Shown in pieces: positions 57,295 through 64,000 of a stretch of 64,000 nucleotides of DNA. The DNA lies in contig NZ_FRAA01000001.1 of the NCBI RefSeq assembly GCF_900142205.1, positions 464,803 to 528,802 of the forward strand, in the 5' to 3' direction. Below the pieces are notes generated by a model. The model was not told the DNA's origin, made no database searches, and saw only the letters and a list, made by a program, of their open reading frames with translations. This DNA comes from Reichenbachiella agariperforans. GTDB lineage: Bacteria > Bacteroidota > Bacteroidia > Cytophagales > Cyclobacteriaceae. How positions within the stretch are numbered: position 1 is the first letter of the stretch; every line of letters begins with the position of its first letter. Both the position numbers and the translations under genes were made by a program.

Positions 57295-57463
57295 TGAGAT
57301 GTGATTTCGAACCTGATGTTACGGGGCACAAATTTAGGTCAATAGTATGAATTACAAAGGTTGGCCTCACTTATTATTTCCCAATCACCTTTGAACCTAC
57401 CTGACGGCACATTAAGTCCCTAATGCTCTTGACCCTAGGCAGGGAAATTATTTTAAATTCAAA

Positions 57464-57847
57464 TTACTTGGTGATTTCAATGCGATTACCTTCTGGATCC
57501 AATACCACACTTTCATAATATCCATCACCTGTAGTTCTAGGCTCTCCTACTACAGTGTATCCATCTATTCTCAATTGCTCAGTCAACTGATCGACAGTCT
57601 CTTTGCCTCCCACTGATAAAGCCAAATGAGCCCAGCCCAACCTTTCACCAATATAATCTCCTTTCACATCCTCTCGTGACATCAGCTCTAGTCGAGCCCC
57701 CTCTGGCCAACTCAAAAAATAGGAAGAGAAGCCCTTTGTTGTATTGACATATTTTTGATTAGAAGTAGCACCAAAGTATTGTTCATAAAACAGTCTCGTT
57801 TTCTCTAAATCCTTTACCCAAATAGCTACATGCTCTACTTTTATCAT
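57464..57847 (-). CDS. VOC-family (glyoxalase/bleomycin-resistance-like) protein
   Basis: 127 residues, a full-length single VOC module with two beta-alpha-beta repeats. Metal ligands are visible: His6 in VEHVAIWV, Glu in LELMS, His in WAHLALSV and Glu in GNRIEI, the glyoxalase I type. The substrate is not predictable. No glutathione-specific residues could be assigned. It stands alone between pyrG and xseA with no clear terminator. Confidence 0.85.
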   Translation of the reverse strand: MIKVEHVAIWVKDLEKTRLFYEQYFGATSNQKYVNTTKGFSSYFLSWPEGARLELMSREDVKGDYIGERLGWAHLALSVGGKETVDQLTEQLRIDGYTVVGEPRTTGDGYYESVVLDPEGNRIEITK

Positions 57848-58008
57848 TATTTCAATGTTTGATGAGACGAGATTCGATTGATTAACGACGATAGAGCAGC
57901 TAGGTTTTAACCTCTACATTATGATTTGATCAAAAAACATCAAGCGAACGCAGGCAAACTCTTCCGTTTCGTCTTTAGTTTTGACCTTGAATACAAACCC
58001 AATGCAAA

Positions 58009-59253
58009 GTGGAGCAATACAGTCTTTCTGAATTCAATCTTTTTGTCAAAAAAACACTGAGCCAACAACTCGCCCCCTCCTACTGGATCGTGGCAGAAAT
58101 CGGCGAGATGAATATTGCACAGAAAGGTCATTGCTACATGGATTTGGTAGAAAAGGAAAACAACTTCATCAAAGCCAAAATGCGAGCGACCGTTTGGTCA
58201 TATGCCTTTGCCAGCATCCACAATCAGTTTCTCCATATCGCAGGCACTCCGCTTAAAAAAGGCATGCAAATCCTCCTCAATGCCAGTTTTGAATTCCATG
58301 AAGTGTACGGCGTTAGCCTCAACATCAAAGACATAGACCCGAATTTCACACTTGGGGAGCGAGAAAGAAAGAAACGAGAGACACTCCTACAGTTGGAGCA
58401 GGACGGCATCATCGATCTCAATCGATCACTAGTACTGCCCCAAGTGCCACAGCGCATTGCGATCATCAGTTCGGAGACCGCCGCAGGCTATGGTGACTTC
58501 CTGAGTCAGATCAACAACAACGCCTATGGGTATCGTGCCGAACTCAGGTTATTTCATGCAGTAATGCAGGGAGATCAGGCGGTTGCTTCTATCATCGATG
58601 GTTTGCATCGAATCTATGAGATAGAGGATCAAATCGATGCGGTGGTGCTTATTCGAGGTGGTGGTGCCCAGACAGATTTGGATTGCTTTGATGATTATGA
58701 TCTCTGCGCACATATTGCTCAGTTTCCGCTCCCAATCATCACGGGCATTGGGCATGAGCGTGACCAAACTCTCGCAGACCGTGTCGCCAACGTCAACCTA
58801 AAGACACCAACAGCCGTCGCAGAATTCATCATCAGCGGAATGATGGAGTTCGAGTCGTCAGTCAATGGCTTTTTTGATCAAATAGCAGGATTGGCTAGTC
58901 AGCAGATCAAATCCTCTCAGGAGAGACTTATCCAAACCTCGCATATCATTGACCTCAAAGCCCAACAAGTCATCCAACGTGCAGAACATCAACTTGACAT
59001 GCTGTCTCAGGTGCTTTACCGAAGACCCCTCGAGATCATTCGGAATCAGACACAGCAACTCACCGCATTAGATAAACTACTACATGCGCACGACCCTCAG
59101 GAAGTGCTCAAAAAAGGATACAGTATCACCAAAATCAATGGACAGGTACTCAATGCAAAAGATCAACTCAAAGCTGGTGATCACTTGGAGACCTACAGCT
59201 ACGGTAAAGAAATTAGAAGTACAATCACAGAAGTTAACACCCTAGAGCAATAA
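58009..59253 (+). CDS. xseA: Exodeoxyribonuclease VII large subunit
   Basis: 414 residues from a GTG start. With XseB it degrades single-stranded DNA. The N-terminal OB-fold has SYWIVAEIGEMN and GHCYMDLVEKENNFIKA; the catalytic domain has IAIISSETAAGYGDFLSQI, VLIRGGGAQTDLDCFDDYDL, ITGIGHERDQTLAD and the TPTAVAEF loop. A helical segment and the KGYSITKINGQ end follow. An in-phase ATG is absent near the start; the ATG at 58002 is in another frame. xseB follows after 5 bases. Confidence 0.94.
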   Translation: MEQYSLSEFNLFVKKTLSQQLAPSYWIVAEIGEMNIAQKGHCYMDLVEKENNFIKAKMRATVWSYAFASIHNQFLHIAGTPLKKGMQILLNASFEFHEVYGVSLNIKDIDPNFTLGERERKKRETLLQLEQDGIIDLNRSLVLPQVPQRIAIISSETAAGYGDFLSQINNNAYGYRAELRLFHAVMQGDQAVASIIDGLHRIYEIEDQIDAVVLIRGGGAQTDLDCFDDYDLCAHIAQFPLPIITGIGHERDQTLADRVANVNLKTPTAVAEFIISGMMEFESSVNGFFDQIAGLASQQIKSSQERLIQTSHIIDLKAQQVIQRAEHQLDMLSQVLYRRPLEIIRNQTQQLTALDKLLHAHDPQEVLKKGYSITKINGQVLNAKDQLKAGDHLETYSYGKEIRSTITEVNTLEQ

Positions 59254-59258
59254 ACATC

Positions 59259-59456
59259 ATGGCAAAGAAGAAACTGAGTTCCTACAACGAGGCATACGAA
59301 GAATTGCAAACCATCTCCGCCAAACTGGAATCGGGAGAAGCAGATATAGATCAACTCACTGTCCTAGTCAAACGCGCCAAGGAACTCGTAAAGTTCTGTC
59401 AGGACAAGTTGCGGGCGACAGAAAGTGAGCTGTCTGAGACCGAAAAGTCTTCATAA
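59259..59456 (+). CDS. xseB: Exodeoxyribonuclease VII small subunit
   Basis: 65 residues, normal for XseB. The family pattern is SYNEAYEELQTISAKLESGEADIDQL then VKRAKELVKFCQDKLRATES, two helices that pack on XseA. It lies 5 bases after xseA and is followed at once by a strong bidirectional terminator. Confidence 0.93.
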   Translation: MAKKKLSSYNEAYEELQTISAKLESGEADIDQLTVLVKRAKELVKFCQDKLRATESELSETEKSS

Positions 59457-59459
59457 GAA

Positions 59460-59510
59460 AACATTAAAACAAAAGAGGTCAGATAATCTGACCTCTTTTG
59501 TTTTAATGTT
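59460..59510. terminator. Bidirectional terminator between xseB and a convergent small gene
   Basis: A perfect 24-bp stem (59460-59483 with 59487-59510) with a 3-base loop. Both arms carry runs of A or T, so it works in both directions. The small minus-strand gene's stop overlaps its right end. Confidence 0.85.
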
Positions 59511-59685
59511 ATGCTGAAAGCAGGGCTGATTTGAATAAGTAGTCCACGACCCACTCGTTTAATTCTCTTTGCCCTTCTGTGTCCAGAGACTTCATAGCTT
59601 TTCTATATTCCTTGTCAAAAAGCTCCTGACTGAAACTTACTCGATCTAATATCAACTTGTAATAATTCAAATAAGACTGGTTCAT
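59509..59685 (-). CDS. Small hypothetical protein, 58 residues
   Basis: A 59-codon frame from an ATG at 59685 to a TAA in the end of the terminator stem. The product is helical and Tyr/Leu-rich: NQSYLNYYKLILDRVSFSQELFDKEYRK followed by RELNEWVVDYLFK. It has no signal peptide or membrane helix. Codon pattern and amphipathic helices support a real gene, and it fits exactly up to the terminator. No family is recognised. Confidence 0.6.
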   Translation of the reverse strand: MNQSYLNYYKLILDRVSFSQELFDKEYRKAMKSLDTEGQRELNEWVVDYLFKSALLSA

Positions 59686-59825
59686 TGTTTCTTTAGTTTA
59701 ACGCTGCTTGTTTGCGAGCGCAAGAAATAAAGAAACAACAAGTTTTAACTTTTCACCGAGTTAAGGTTTTGTAAAACCTCTTGTCCCTGATAAACTTAAG
59801 TTAACCTAGCCATCACGCGACAGTA

Positions 59826-60488
59826 TCATAGATCATCGAAAAGGTCCCGCTCCATCGCATAGATCACCAGACCTGCCACATTTTTGCATCCTGTCTTTTC
59901 GAGCAGGTTACGCTTATGAGCATCTACGGTACGCATTCCTATAAATAACTCATCGGATATTTCTGCATTCGAGTACTCCTTACATATTAGGTGCAACACT
60001 TCCTTTTCACGGGAGGTCAGTGGGATCTCTCGGGTCAGTCGCTTTTTGGGATCAGGCTTAGCCGCAGTATCTCGTACGATGATGTCTGTCACTTCTTGTG
60101 CATAGTAGATATTTCCATCCATGACGCGCGTAATAGCGGTATTCAGTTCATCCTCTGTACAGTTCTTGAGTAGATAACCATTGGCACCAGCTCGCATCAT
60201 TTGTTTGATATGGTGATTTTCGTTGAGCATGGTTAGGGCTATGATTTTGACCTTTTCATCTTTAGATCGGATCTGGGTTGTCATTTCTATCCCATTGAGC
60301 ACAGGCATGGCGATATCCGCGATGATGAGATCAGGGTGGTATTGCTGCTGTTTCTCGACGGCATCCTGACCATCGTCAGATTCTGCCACGATCTCATAGG
60401 TATCATTGTATTCAAGGAAGGTTTTGATCCCTTCTCTTATCATTTTATGATCATCGACCAATAAGATCCTTAATTTCGGTTCGGTCAT
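59826..60488 (-). CDS. NarL/LuxR-family response regulator
   Basis: 220 residues. The receiver domain (1-120) has the acidic pair in LLVDDHKM, phosphoacceptor Asp58 in LIIADIAMPVLNG, Thr in IALTML and the Lys in GYLLKNC. A LuxR HTH lies at about 150-215 (LTSREKEVLHLICKEYSNAEISDELFIGMRTVDAHKRNLLEKTG). It binds DNA when phosphorylated by the partner kinase, whose gene overlaps its start by 38 bases (60451-60488). Confidence 0.94.
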   Translation of the reverse strand: MTEPKLRILLVDDHKMIREGIKTFLEYNDTYEIVAESDDGQDAVEKQQQYHPDLIIADIAMPVLNGIEMTTQIRSKDEKVKIIALTMLNENHHIKQMMRAGANGYLLKNCTEDELNTAITRVMDGNIYYAQEVTDIIVRDTAAKPDPKKRLTREIPLTSREKEVLHLICKEYSNAEISDELFIGMRTVDAHKRNLLEKTGCKNVAGLVIYAMERDLFDDL

Positions 60489-62082
60489 CTTGATTTTCGG
60501 TTTGGTATGGTACTTCTACTAATATATGTGTGCCCTTGCCCACAGCACTGTCTACTTCTAACTTGCCTCCCAGAGCAGTCGCTCTATTGGACATATTGTT
60601 AAGACCAAAGCCTTTGGCAGGGTCGAGTACATCACTTTCAAATCCTATGCCATTGTCATCAATAGTTAGAATAAGCATACTCTGGTGTCTCATGAGCTGA
60701 ATAGTCGCTTCCTTAGCCTGGGCATACTTCATAATATTGGTGATCGCTTCTTGTGTGATACGATAGAGGCACAGCGCCACGTCCTCAGGTAGACCATCGC
60801 TACCTAGGTTATGTTGGAAATCAAATTTTGTACTCGTCGTAGGTCTAATATTATCTATCATCGCAGCAACAGCCGCCACATAACCATAATCTTGAATCGT
60901 CTTTGGCATCAGTTTATGACTCAGACTGCGAGTTTCAGCGATCGCTTCATTTACAGAACCAGAAGCTGACTCTATATATGCCTGCGCCTTAGGATTCATA
61001 AGTTTACGCTTGGCATGCTGGAGATTAAGATGGGCAGTAGTCAGTATCTGCTGTAGGTTGTCATGTATTTCTCTAGAGAAATAACGTCGTTCTCTATCCT
61101 CGGTCGCCAGTGTAGCGGCCATGACTTTCTCATGACTTTCGACTCGATCAGTGATGTCTATGATACACCCCTCGAGTGAGGCTTCTCCATGACTATTCTC
61201 TTGCACTGTCCCTTGTTCCCAGAGCCATTTTGTTTTACCCTGCAAATCAACAATTCTGTAGTTGACCTTATAGGATGATCCCTTCTTTAATTGACGGTTG
61301 ATTTCCATCCATATAAAATCCCTATCGTTAGGATGAATCAATTCAGCAAAGGATCTTTTAAATTCTGGTGCCAAAAACTGACTCGCCTCATATCCCGTCA
61401 ACTCCTCTACATAGGGACTGATATATACCATCGTCCAAGACTGATCCATGGCACACCGAAATACGACACCCGGTATATTATGCACCAAAGACTGGTAGCG
61501 TCTATTGGTTTCGACGATTTGCTGAGATTGTTGGACGATGTCCTGTTCCAGAGAGTTTCTATAGATGATTTTGGTAAGGATGGAGCCAATAGCACAGGCA
61601 AAAGACTGTAAAACAGACAAGGTAGCCTCACCCCAGTCGCGCTCCTCTTCCATAGAGTTTAAACTCAAAGTCCCCCACAGATTCTCTCGAACAAAAATCG
61701 GAAAAACCACCCCTGATTTACCTCCTGTCAATTCTAAGTGACGGCTGATCTCTAGATCCGCAGTACTCTTTTTGAATGCATAAGACTTACCAGCCTTGAG
61801 CAGTTCAAATATCTGAGCAAATGCTGCTAGAGGTTTATTCGTGTTTTGCGCTAAGCGTTTTTGGCTATAGACTTTCATCCAATGATGTTTGACAGACAAA
61901 ACCATCTCCTTGCCTGGTGTCAGGCTTACCTCTGCGACAAAAACATCTCCATCGAATGCTTGCCCAATATGCTGCAAAGAGCGATCTAGTGCTTCTTCGA
62001 AATTTTGATTGATGATCAATTCGTTGATCGCTTTGGAAACTCCTATCAGTACGCAATCATTGTATTCTCGAGCTGTCTGCAT
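60451..62082 (-). CDS. GAF-PAS sensor histidine kinase (HisKA_3 type)
   Basis: 543 residues with no membrane segment. A GAF-type domain spans about 10-165 (GVVFPIFVRENLWGTLSLNS), a PAS domain about 195-310 (NIPGVVFRCA, YISPYVEELTGYEASQF), then HisKA_3 with the phospho-acceptor His340 in SREIHDNLQQ and a HATPase_c (ITNIMKYAQAKEAT, DDNGIGF, GFGLNNM, GKGTHILVEV). It senses a cytoplasmic or diffusible signal and phosphorylates the regulator encoded downstream, with which it overlaps by 38 bases. Its upstream region carries several small hairpin units. Confidence 0.94.
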   Translation of the reverse strand: MQTAREYNDCVLIGVSKAINELIINQNFEEALDRSLQHIGQAFDGDVFVAEVSLTPGKEMVLSVKHHWMKVYSQKRLAQNTNKPLAAFAQIFELLKAGKSYAFKKSTADLEISRHLELTGGKSGVVFPIFVRENLWGTLSLNSMEEERDWGEATLSVLQSFACAIGSILTKIIYRNSLEQDIVQQSQQIVETNRRYQSLVHNIPGVVFRCAMDQSWTMVYISPYVEELTGYEASQFLAPEFKRSFAELIHPNDRDFIWMEINRQLKKGSSYKVNYRIVDLQGKTKWLWEQGTVQENSHGEASLEGCIIDITDRVESHEKVMAATLATEDRERRYFSREIHDNLQQILTTAHLNLQHAKRKLMNPKAQAYIESASGSVNEAIAETRSLSHKLMPKTIQDYGYVAAVAAMIDNIRPTTSTKFDFQHNLGSDGLPEDVALCLYRITQEAITNIMKYAQAKEATIQLMRHQSMLILTIDDNGIGFESDVLDPAKGFGLNNMSNRATALGGKLEVDSAVGKGTHILVEVPYQTENQDDRTEIKDLIGR

Positions 62083-62149
62083 GATCTATGGACTTTAATT
62101 ATTGAAATTAACACAAAAAACTAGGCAAGGAAATAGAATACGGCAGTTT

Positions 62150-62227
62150 CCGCAAAAAGAAAAAGGGAAGCCATATATGGTATATGGACTTCCCTTCAAA
62201 TCAATTTGTTTCGTTCAAGAAACAAAT
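62150..62227 (-). promoter_or_regulatory. Leader of the kinase gene with two hairpins and a T-run
   Basis: On the minus strand a 9-bp stem (62204-62212 with 62219-62227) is followed by a long, nearly continuous stem (62163-62170 with 62189-62196, extended inside by 62171-62177 with 62181-62187), then TTTTTCTTTTT. It has terminator form and lies about 75 bases before the kinase ATG. It could stop upstream transcripts or attenuate the kinase mRNA. Confidence 0.5.
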
Positions 62228-62255
62228 CAGCTATAAACGTAGAACCTCATTGCAT

Positions 62256-62330
62256 AAAAAAGACCAGAGGACAAAAGGCAAGCCTCCTATCACTCTGGTC
62301 AAAACCAACCTAACCTATCTTTAAGTTTTC
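62256..62330 (-). ncRNA. Candidate small RNA/terminator unit A
   Basis: Minus strand: TTAAAGATAGGTTAGGTTGG (62305-62324), 4 bases later an 8-bp stem (62262-62269 with 62293-62300) holding an inner AGGC/GCCT hairpin, then six T. Same motif-hairpin order as units B, C and the one at 25471. Confidence 0.4.
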
Positions 62331-62394
62331 TCACTGCTGACTCTCGCTCTTGGGTTATAGTTGATAAAAGAGTCTTAAGACAGTAGATGATTCT

Positions 62395-62470
62395 AAAAAC
62401 TGAGGAGCCTCCTTCTGCACTTATCCGCCTTCACTGACTCCTCAATAACAAAAACCAACCTATGATCTTT
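62395..62470 (-). ncRNA. Candidate small RNA/terminator unit B
   Basis: Minus strand: AAAGATCATAGGTTGGTTTTTG (62448-62469), then a 7-bp stem (62401-62407 with 62438-62444) with a 30-base loop and five T. The motif is a shortened form of that in unit A. Confidence 0.35.
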
Positions 62471-62564
62471 GGTACAAACCAACCCATACGAGTCGGCTAA
62501 AATCTAATCCAATCCGTAGTACTGACTATAGCTGGCCTAGATTCTGTATCCTTGTTAGGGATTT

Positions 62565-62691
62565 AAAAAATAAGGGGCACTTCTACTACGACCAACTTCA
62601 CTACCCCTTCCTATTCCAAAAACCTAACCTATATTTTCAATGCCATCTCGATGATGACTCGTGTATCTCTTTTGATTACAATGCAAAGATG
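62565..62691 (-). ncRNA. Candidate small RNA/terminator unit C
   Basis: Minus strand: AAAATATAGGTTAGGTTTTTGG (62616-62637), then a stem starting with CCCCTT/AAGGGG (62572-62577 with 62604-62609) and six T. CATCTTTG at 62684-62691 is one base off the -7 consensus and could start the RNA. Confidence 0.4.
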
Positions 62692-62937
62692 CGACCAGAT
62701 ACACTCCCAGATAAGCGTAAAATGCCTACTTTGTCAAAATAGGTGAAATGCCTAAGTGTAGATGAGGACAGGAATAGCAGTGTGTTTTGAAACAGAATAT
62801 CACCGATATCTTACAGGTGACAAATATTTAAGAGGGTTTAAATCAAATCACATACAAAGGGATAAACCAACAAAATTAAGTTTATTTACACTTGTGATGA
62901 TGTCACTTTCACTTAAACAAATCACGTGATTCCACCT

Positions 62938-63807
62938 ATGAAAAATCACATATACTTATGGGTATGTCTCATTACTGTAACCTTTTCCCACTTCTCCGCT
63001 GTGGGTCAAAGCGCGAGAAAAATCGCCAACAAGGCTAGACCCTCCTATTTAGAAATTGGGCTTGGGCTTGATTACTCTACATACAGAGATTTCGCTACAT
63101 CACCTCTCGTGTACCGTGGGCTTGCCCAAAACATTTCTCTCCATTACCAAAGAATGGATAAAGTACGTGAGACAAGGTTTGGAGGAGACTATTACCATAG
63201 CAACACTTACGCTTCGTTGGTCAAAAATGAAGTAGCTGTCGCAGCAGTCACAACTTTGACCTTCAATTTCTCGAAACTCTATCAGATCAAAAGCATCTCA
63301 TCTGATAAATGGAGCTACAAAGCAGGAGGAATGGCTCTTTTCACAGGCAACCTTAGAGCCAACCCTACCCTTCAAAATGCTACCTACGGCTATGAGATAT
63401 TTTTCAACCTATTGGGCTCTGCCAAAATAACGAGAGACCTTTCTAGACAAACAGAAAAAAGTAGAAAATTCCTCTTCATCAAGTACAAACTAAAACCCCG
63501 AGACAAAAACCTGTCATTCCAGTTGAATGTAGGCTTGCTCAATCACAATATCAGAAATGGTTATACTTACATCAACCAAGAGAGCTTGTTGAATAGTGGA
63601 AATTTCCTCTTTGCAGATTATGAAATCAATTCCTTCTCTGGTTTTAGAATGAGTTCTGCTTTAGAATACACACATTTCCTCGCCAATAAAAATGCACTGA
63701 AGTTCTCATACGTCTGGGACGCATATACGACGGGTGGGGAAGAAAATCAGTTCGAAGCGTCCCACCATAACCTGAAAATCGCACTCCTATTCGGTCTAAA
63801 AAAATAA
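62938..63807 (+). CDS. Predicted secreted outer-membrane protein, barrel-like
   Basis: 289 residues from the ATG at 62938, which gives a signal peptide ending AVGQ; a GTG lies 4 codons earlier inside a palindrome. The mature part is beta-rich with regular strands (LEIGLGLDYSTYRDF, FLFIKYKLKPRDKNLSFQLNVGLLNHNI, GFRMSSALEYTHFL, LKIALLFGLKK). No catalytic motif is recognised. It begins 6 bases before the start of an S41-type peptidase lipoprotein gene, so they are probably cotranscribed. Confidence 0.7.
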   Translation: MKNHIYLWVCLITVTFSHFSAVGQSARKIANKARPSYLEIGLGLDYSTYRDFATSPLVYRGLAQNISLHYQRMDKVRETRFGGDYYHSNTYASLVKNEVAVAAVTTLTFNFSKLYQIKSISSDKWSYKAGGMALFTGNLRANPTLQNATYGYEIFFNLLGSAKITRDLSRQTEKSRKFLFIKYKLKPRDKNLSFQLNVGLLNHNIRNGYTYINQESLLNSGNFLFADYEINSFSGFRMSSALEYTHFLANKNALKFSYVWDAYTTGGEENQFEASHHNLKIALLFGLKK

Positions 63808-63813
63808 TCAAGA

Positions 63814-64000
63814 ATGAAACATACACTATTGGTATTCATCGGCACACTAGCGCTGAGTGCTTGTGAGCAAATATTCTTTGAGGATGTACTCTCCGAAGAG
63901 GATCCCTATGTACAGTTTGACTACCTCTGGAATGAAGTGGACAAGCGGTATTCATTCTTTGAGGTTAAAAACATAGACTGGGATGATTCATACGACAGGC
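63814..64000 (+). CDS. Partial S41-type peptidase lipoprotein (N-terminus only)
   Basis: 62 codons run to the window edge. A signal ends ALSAC (lipobox). The visible FDYLWNEVDKRYSFFEVKNIDWDDSYD is the usual N-terminal segment of Bacteroidota S41 (C-terminal processing/tricorn-like) peptidases. The catalytic Ser-Lys domain would lie outside the window, so the family call rests on this segment only. It starts 6 bases after the preceding gene. Confidence 0.65.
   Translation, partial: MKHTLLVFIGTLALSACEQIFFEDVLSEEDPYVQFDYLWNEVDKRYSFFEVKNIDWDDSYDR

Noticed and set aside
59460-59510. 24-bp palindrome as an insertion-sequence end
   Set aside because: It lies directly after xseB with A and T runs on both sides and a 3-base loop; a bidirectional terminator explains it fully.

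Overview
The window reads as chromosomal DNA of a marine-type member of the Bacteroidota, most likely order Cytophagales (Reichenbachiella/Marinoscillum-like; the genus is a guess). The evidence is a type B (gliding-motility-associated) and a type A type-IX-secretion sorting domain, many short SPII lipoproteins, promoters of the TTG-N(17-23)-TAnnTTTG kind instead of E. coli -35/-10 boxes, almost no Shine-Dalgarno sequences, several TTG/GTG starts, and the gene order miaB - sigma-54 activator - lptE - TPR protein - secG - groES - groEL. No tRNA, rRNA, CRISPR array, transposase or phage gene was found.

Layout. 1-5.4 kb: partial SH3/NlpC-type lipoprotein, hisS, a type-B T9SS surface protein, YbaB and a family 2 glycosyltransferase. 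5.4-12.6 kb: a lipoprotein, class II fructose-bisphosphate aldolase, a DUF3127 protein with an SSB-like tip, a TPR protein, phosphosulfolactate synthase, a DUF368/PopT lipid-carrier translocase and aroE. 12.7-21.1 kb: TerB-like protein, HDAC-family deacetylase, a haem-c/VCBS lipoprotein divergent from a vanadium haloperoxidase lipoprotein, an ECF sigma operon, and a subclass B1 metallo-beta-lactamase with all zinc ligands. 21.1-30 kb: sodium symporter with a coupled 40-residue membrane protein, a secreted PIG-L deacetylase and a 1408-residue subtilisin with a T9SS tail. 30-38.3 kb: the conserved miaB to groEL block.

38.3-51.5 kb is the accessory part. The last ~290 bp of groEL with its terminator occur twice (38141-38431 and 43002-43279). 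They flank about 4.6 kb that carries four minus-strand genes: a lipoprotein, a secreted alpha/beta hydrolase, a PQQ-type beta-propeller lipoprotein and an outer-membrane protein. A second, diverged and decayed version lies at 48.9-51.5 kb: a hydrolase remnant, a propeller lipoprotein whose signal-peptide region holds a perfect 25-bp palindrome and an in-frame TGA, and two beta-barrel proteins. Between the two lie an alginate-export-type porin, a chemotaxis receptor, a hydroxyacyl-CoA dehydrogenase and a membrane-anchored NUC1 nuclease.

51.6-64 kb: TPR lipoprotein, DUF1573 protein, yidC, pyrG, a VOC protein, xseA/xseB, a 58-residue protein, a NarL-type response regulator overlapping its GAF-PAS histidine kinase, then 0.85 kb of non-coding DNA with three minus-strand units sharing an AGGTTAGGTT-like motif followed by a hairpin and T-run. 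A fourth such unit lies at 25.5 kb. The window ends in a barrel-like protein and the start of an S41-type peptidase lipoprotein.
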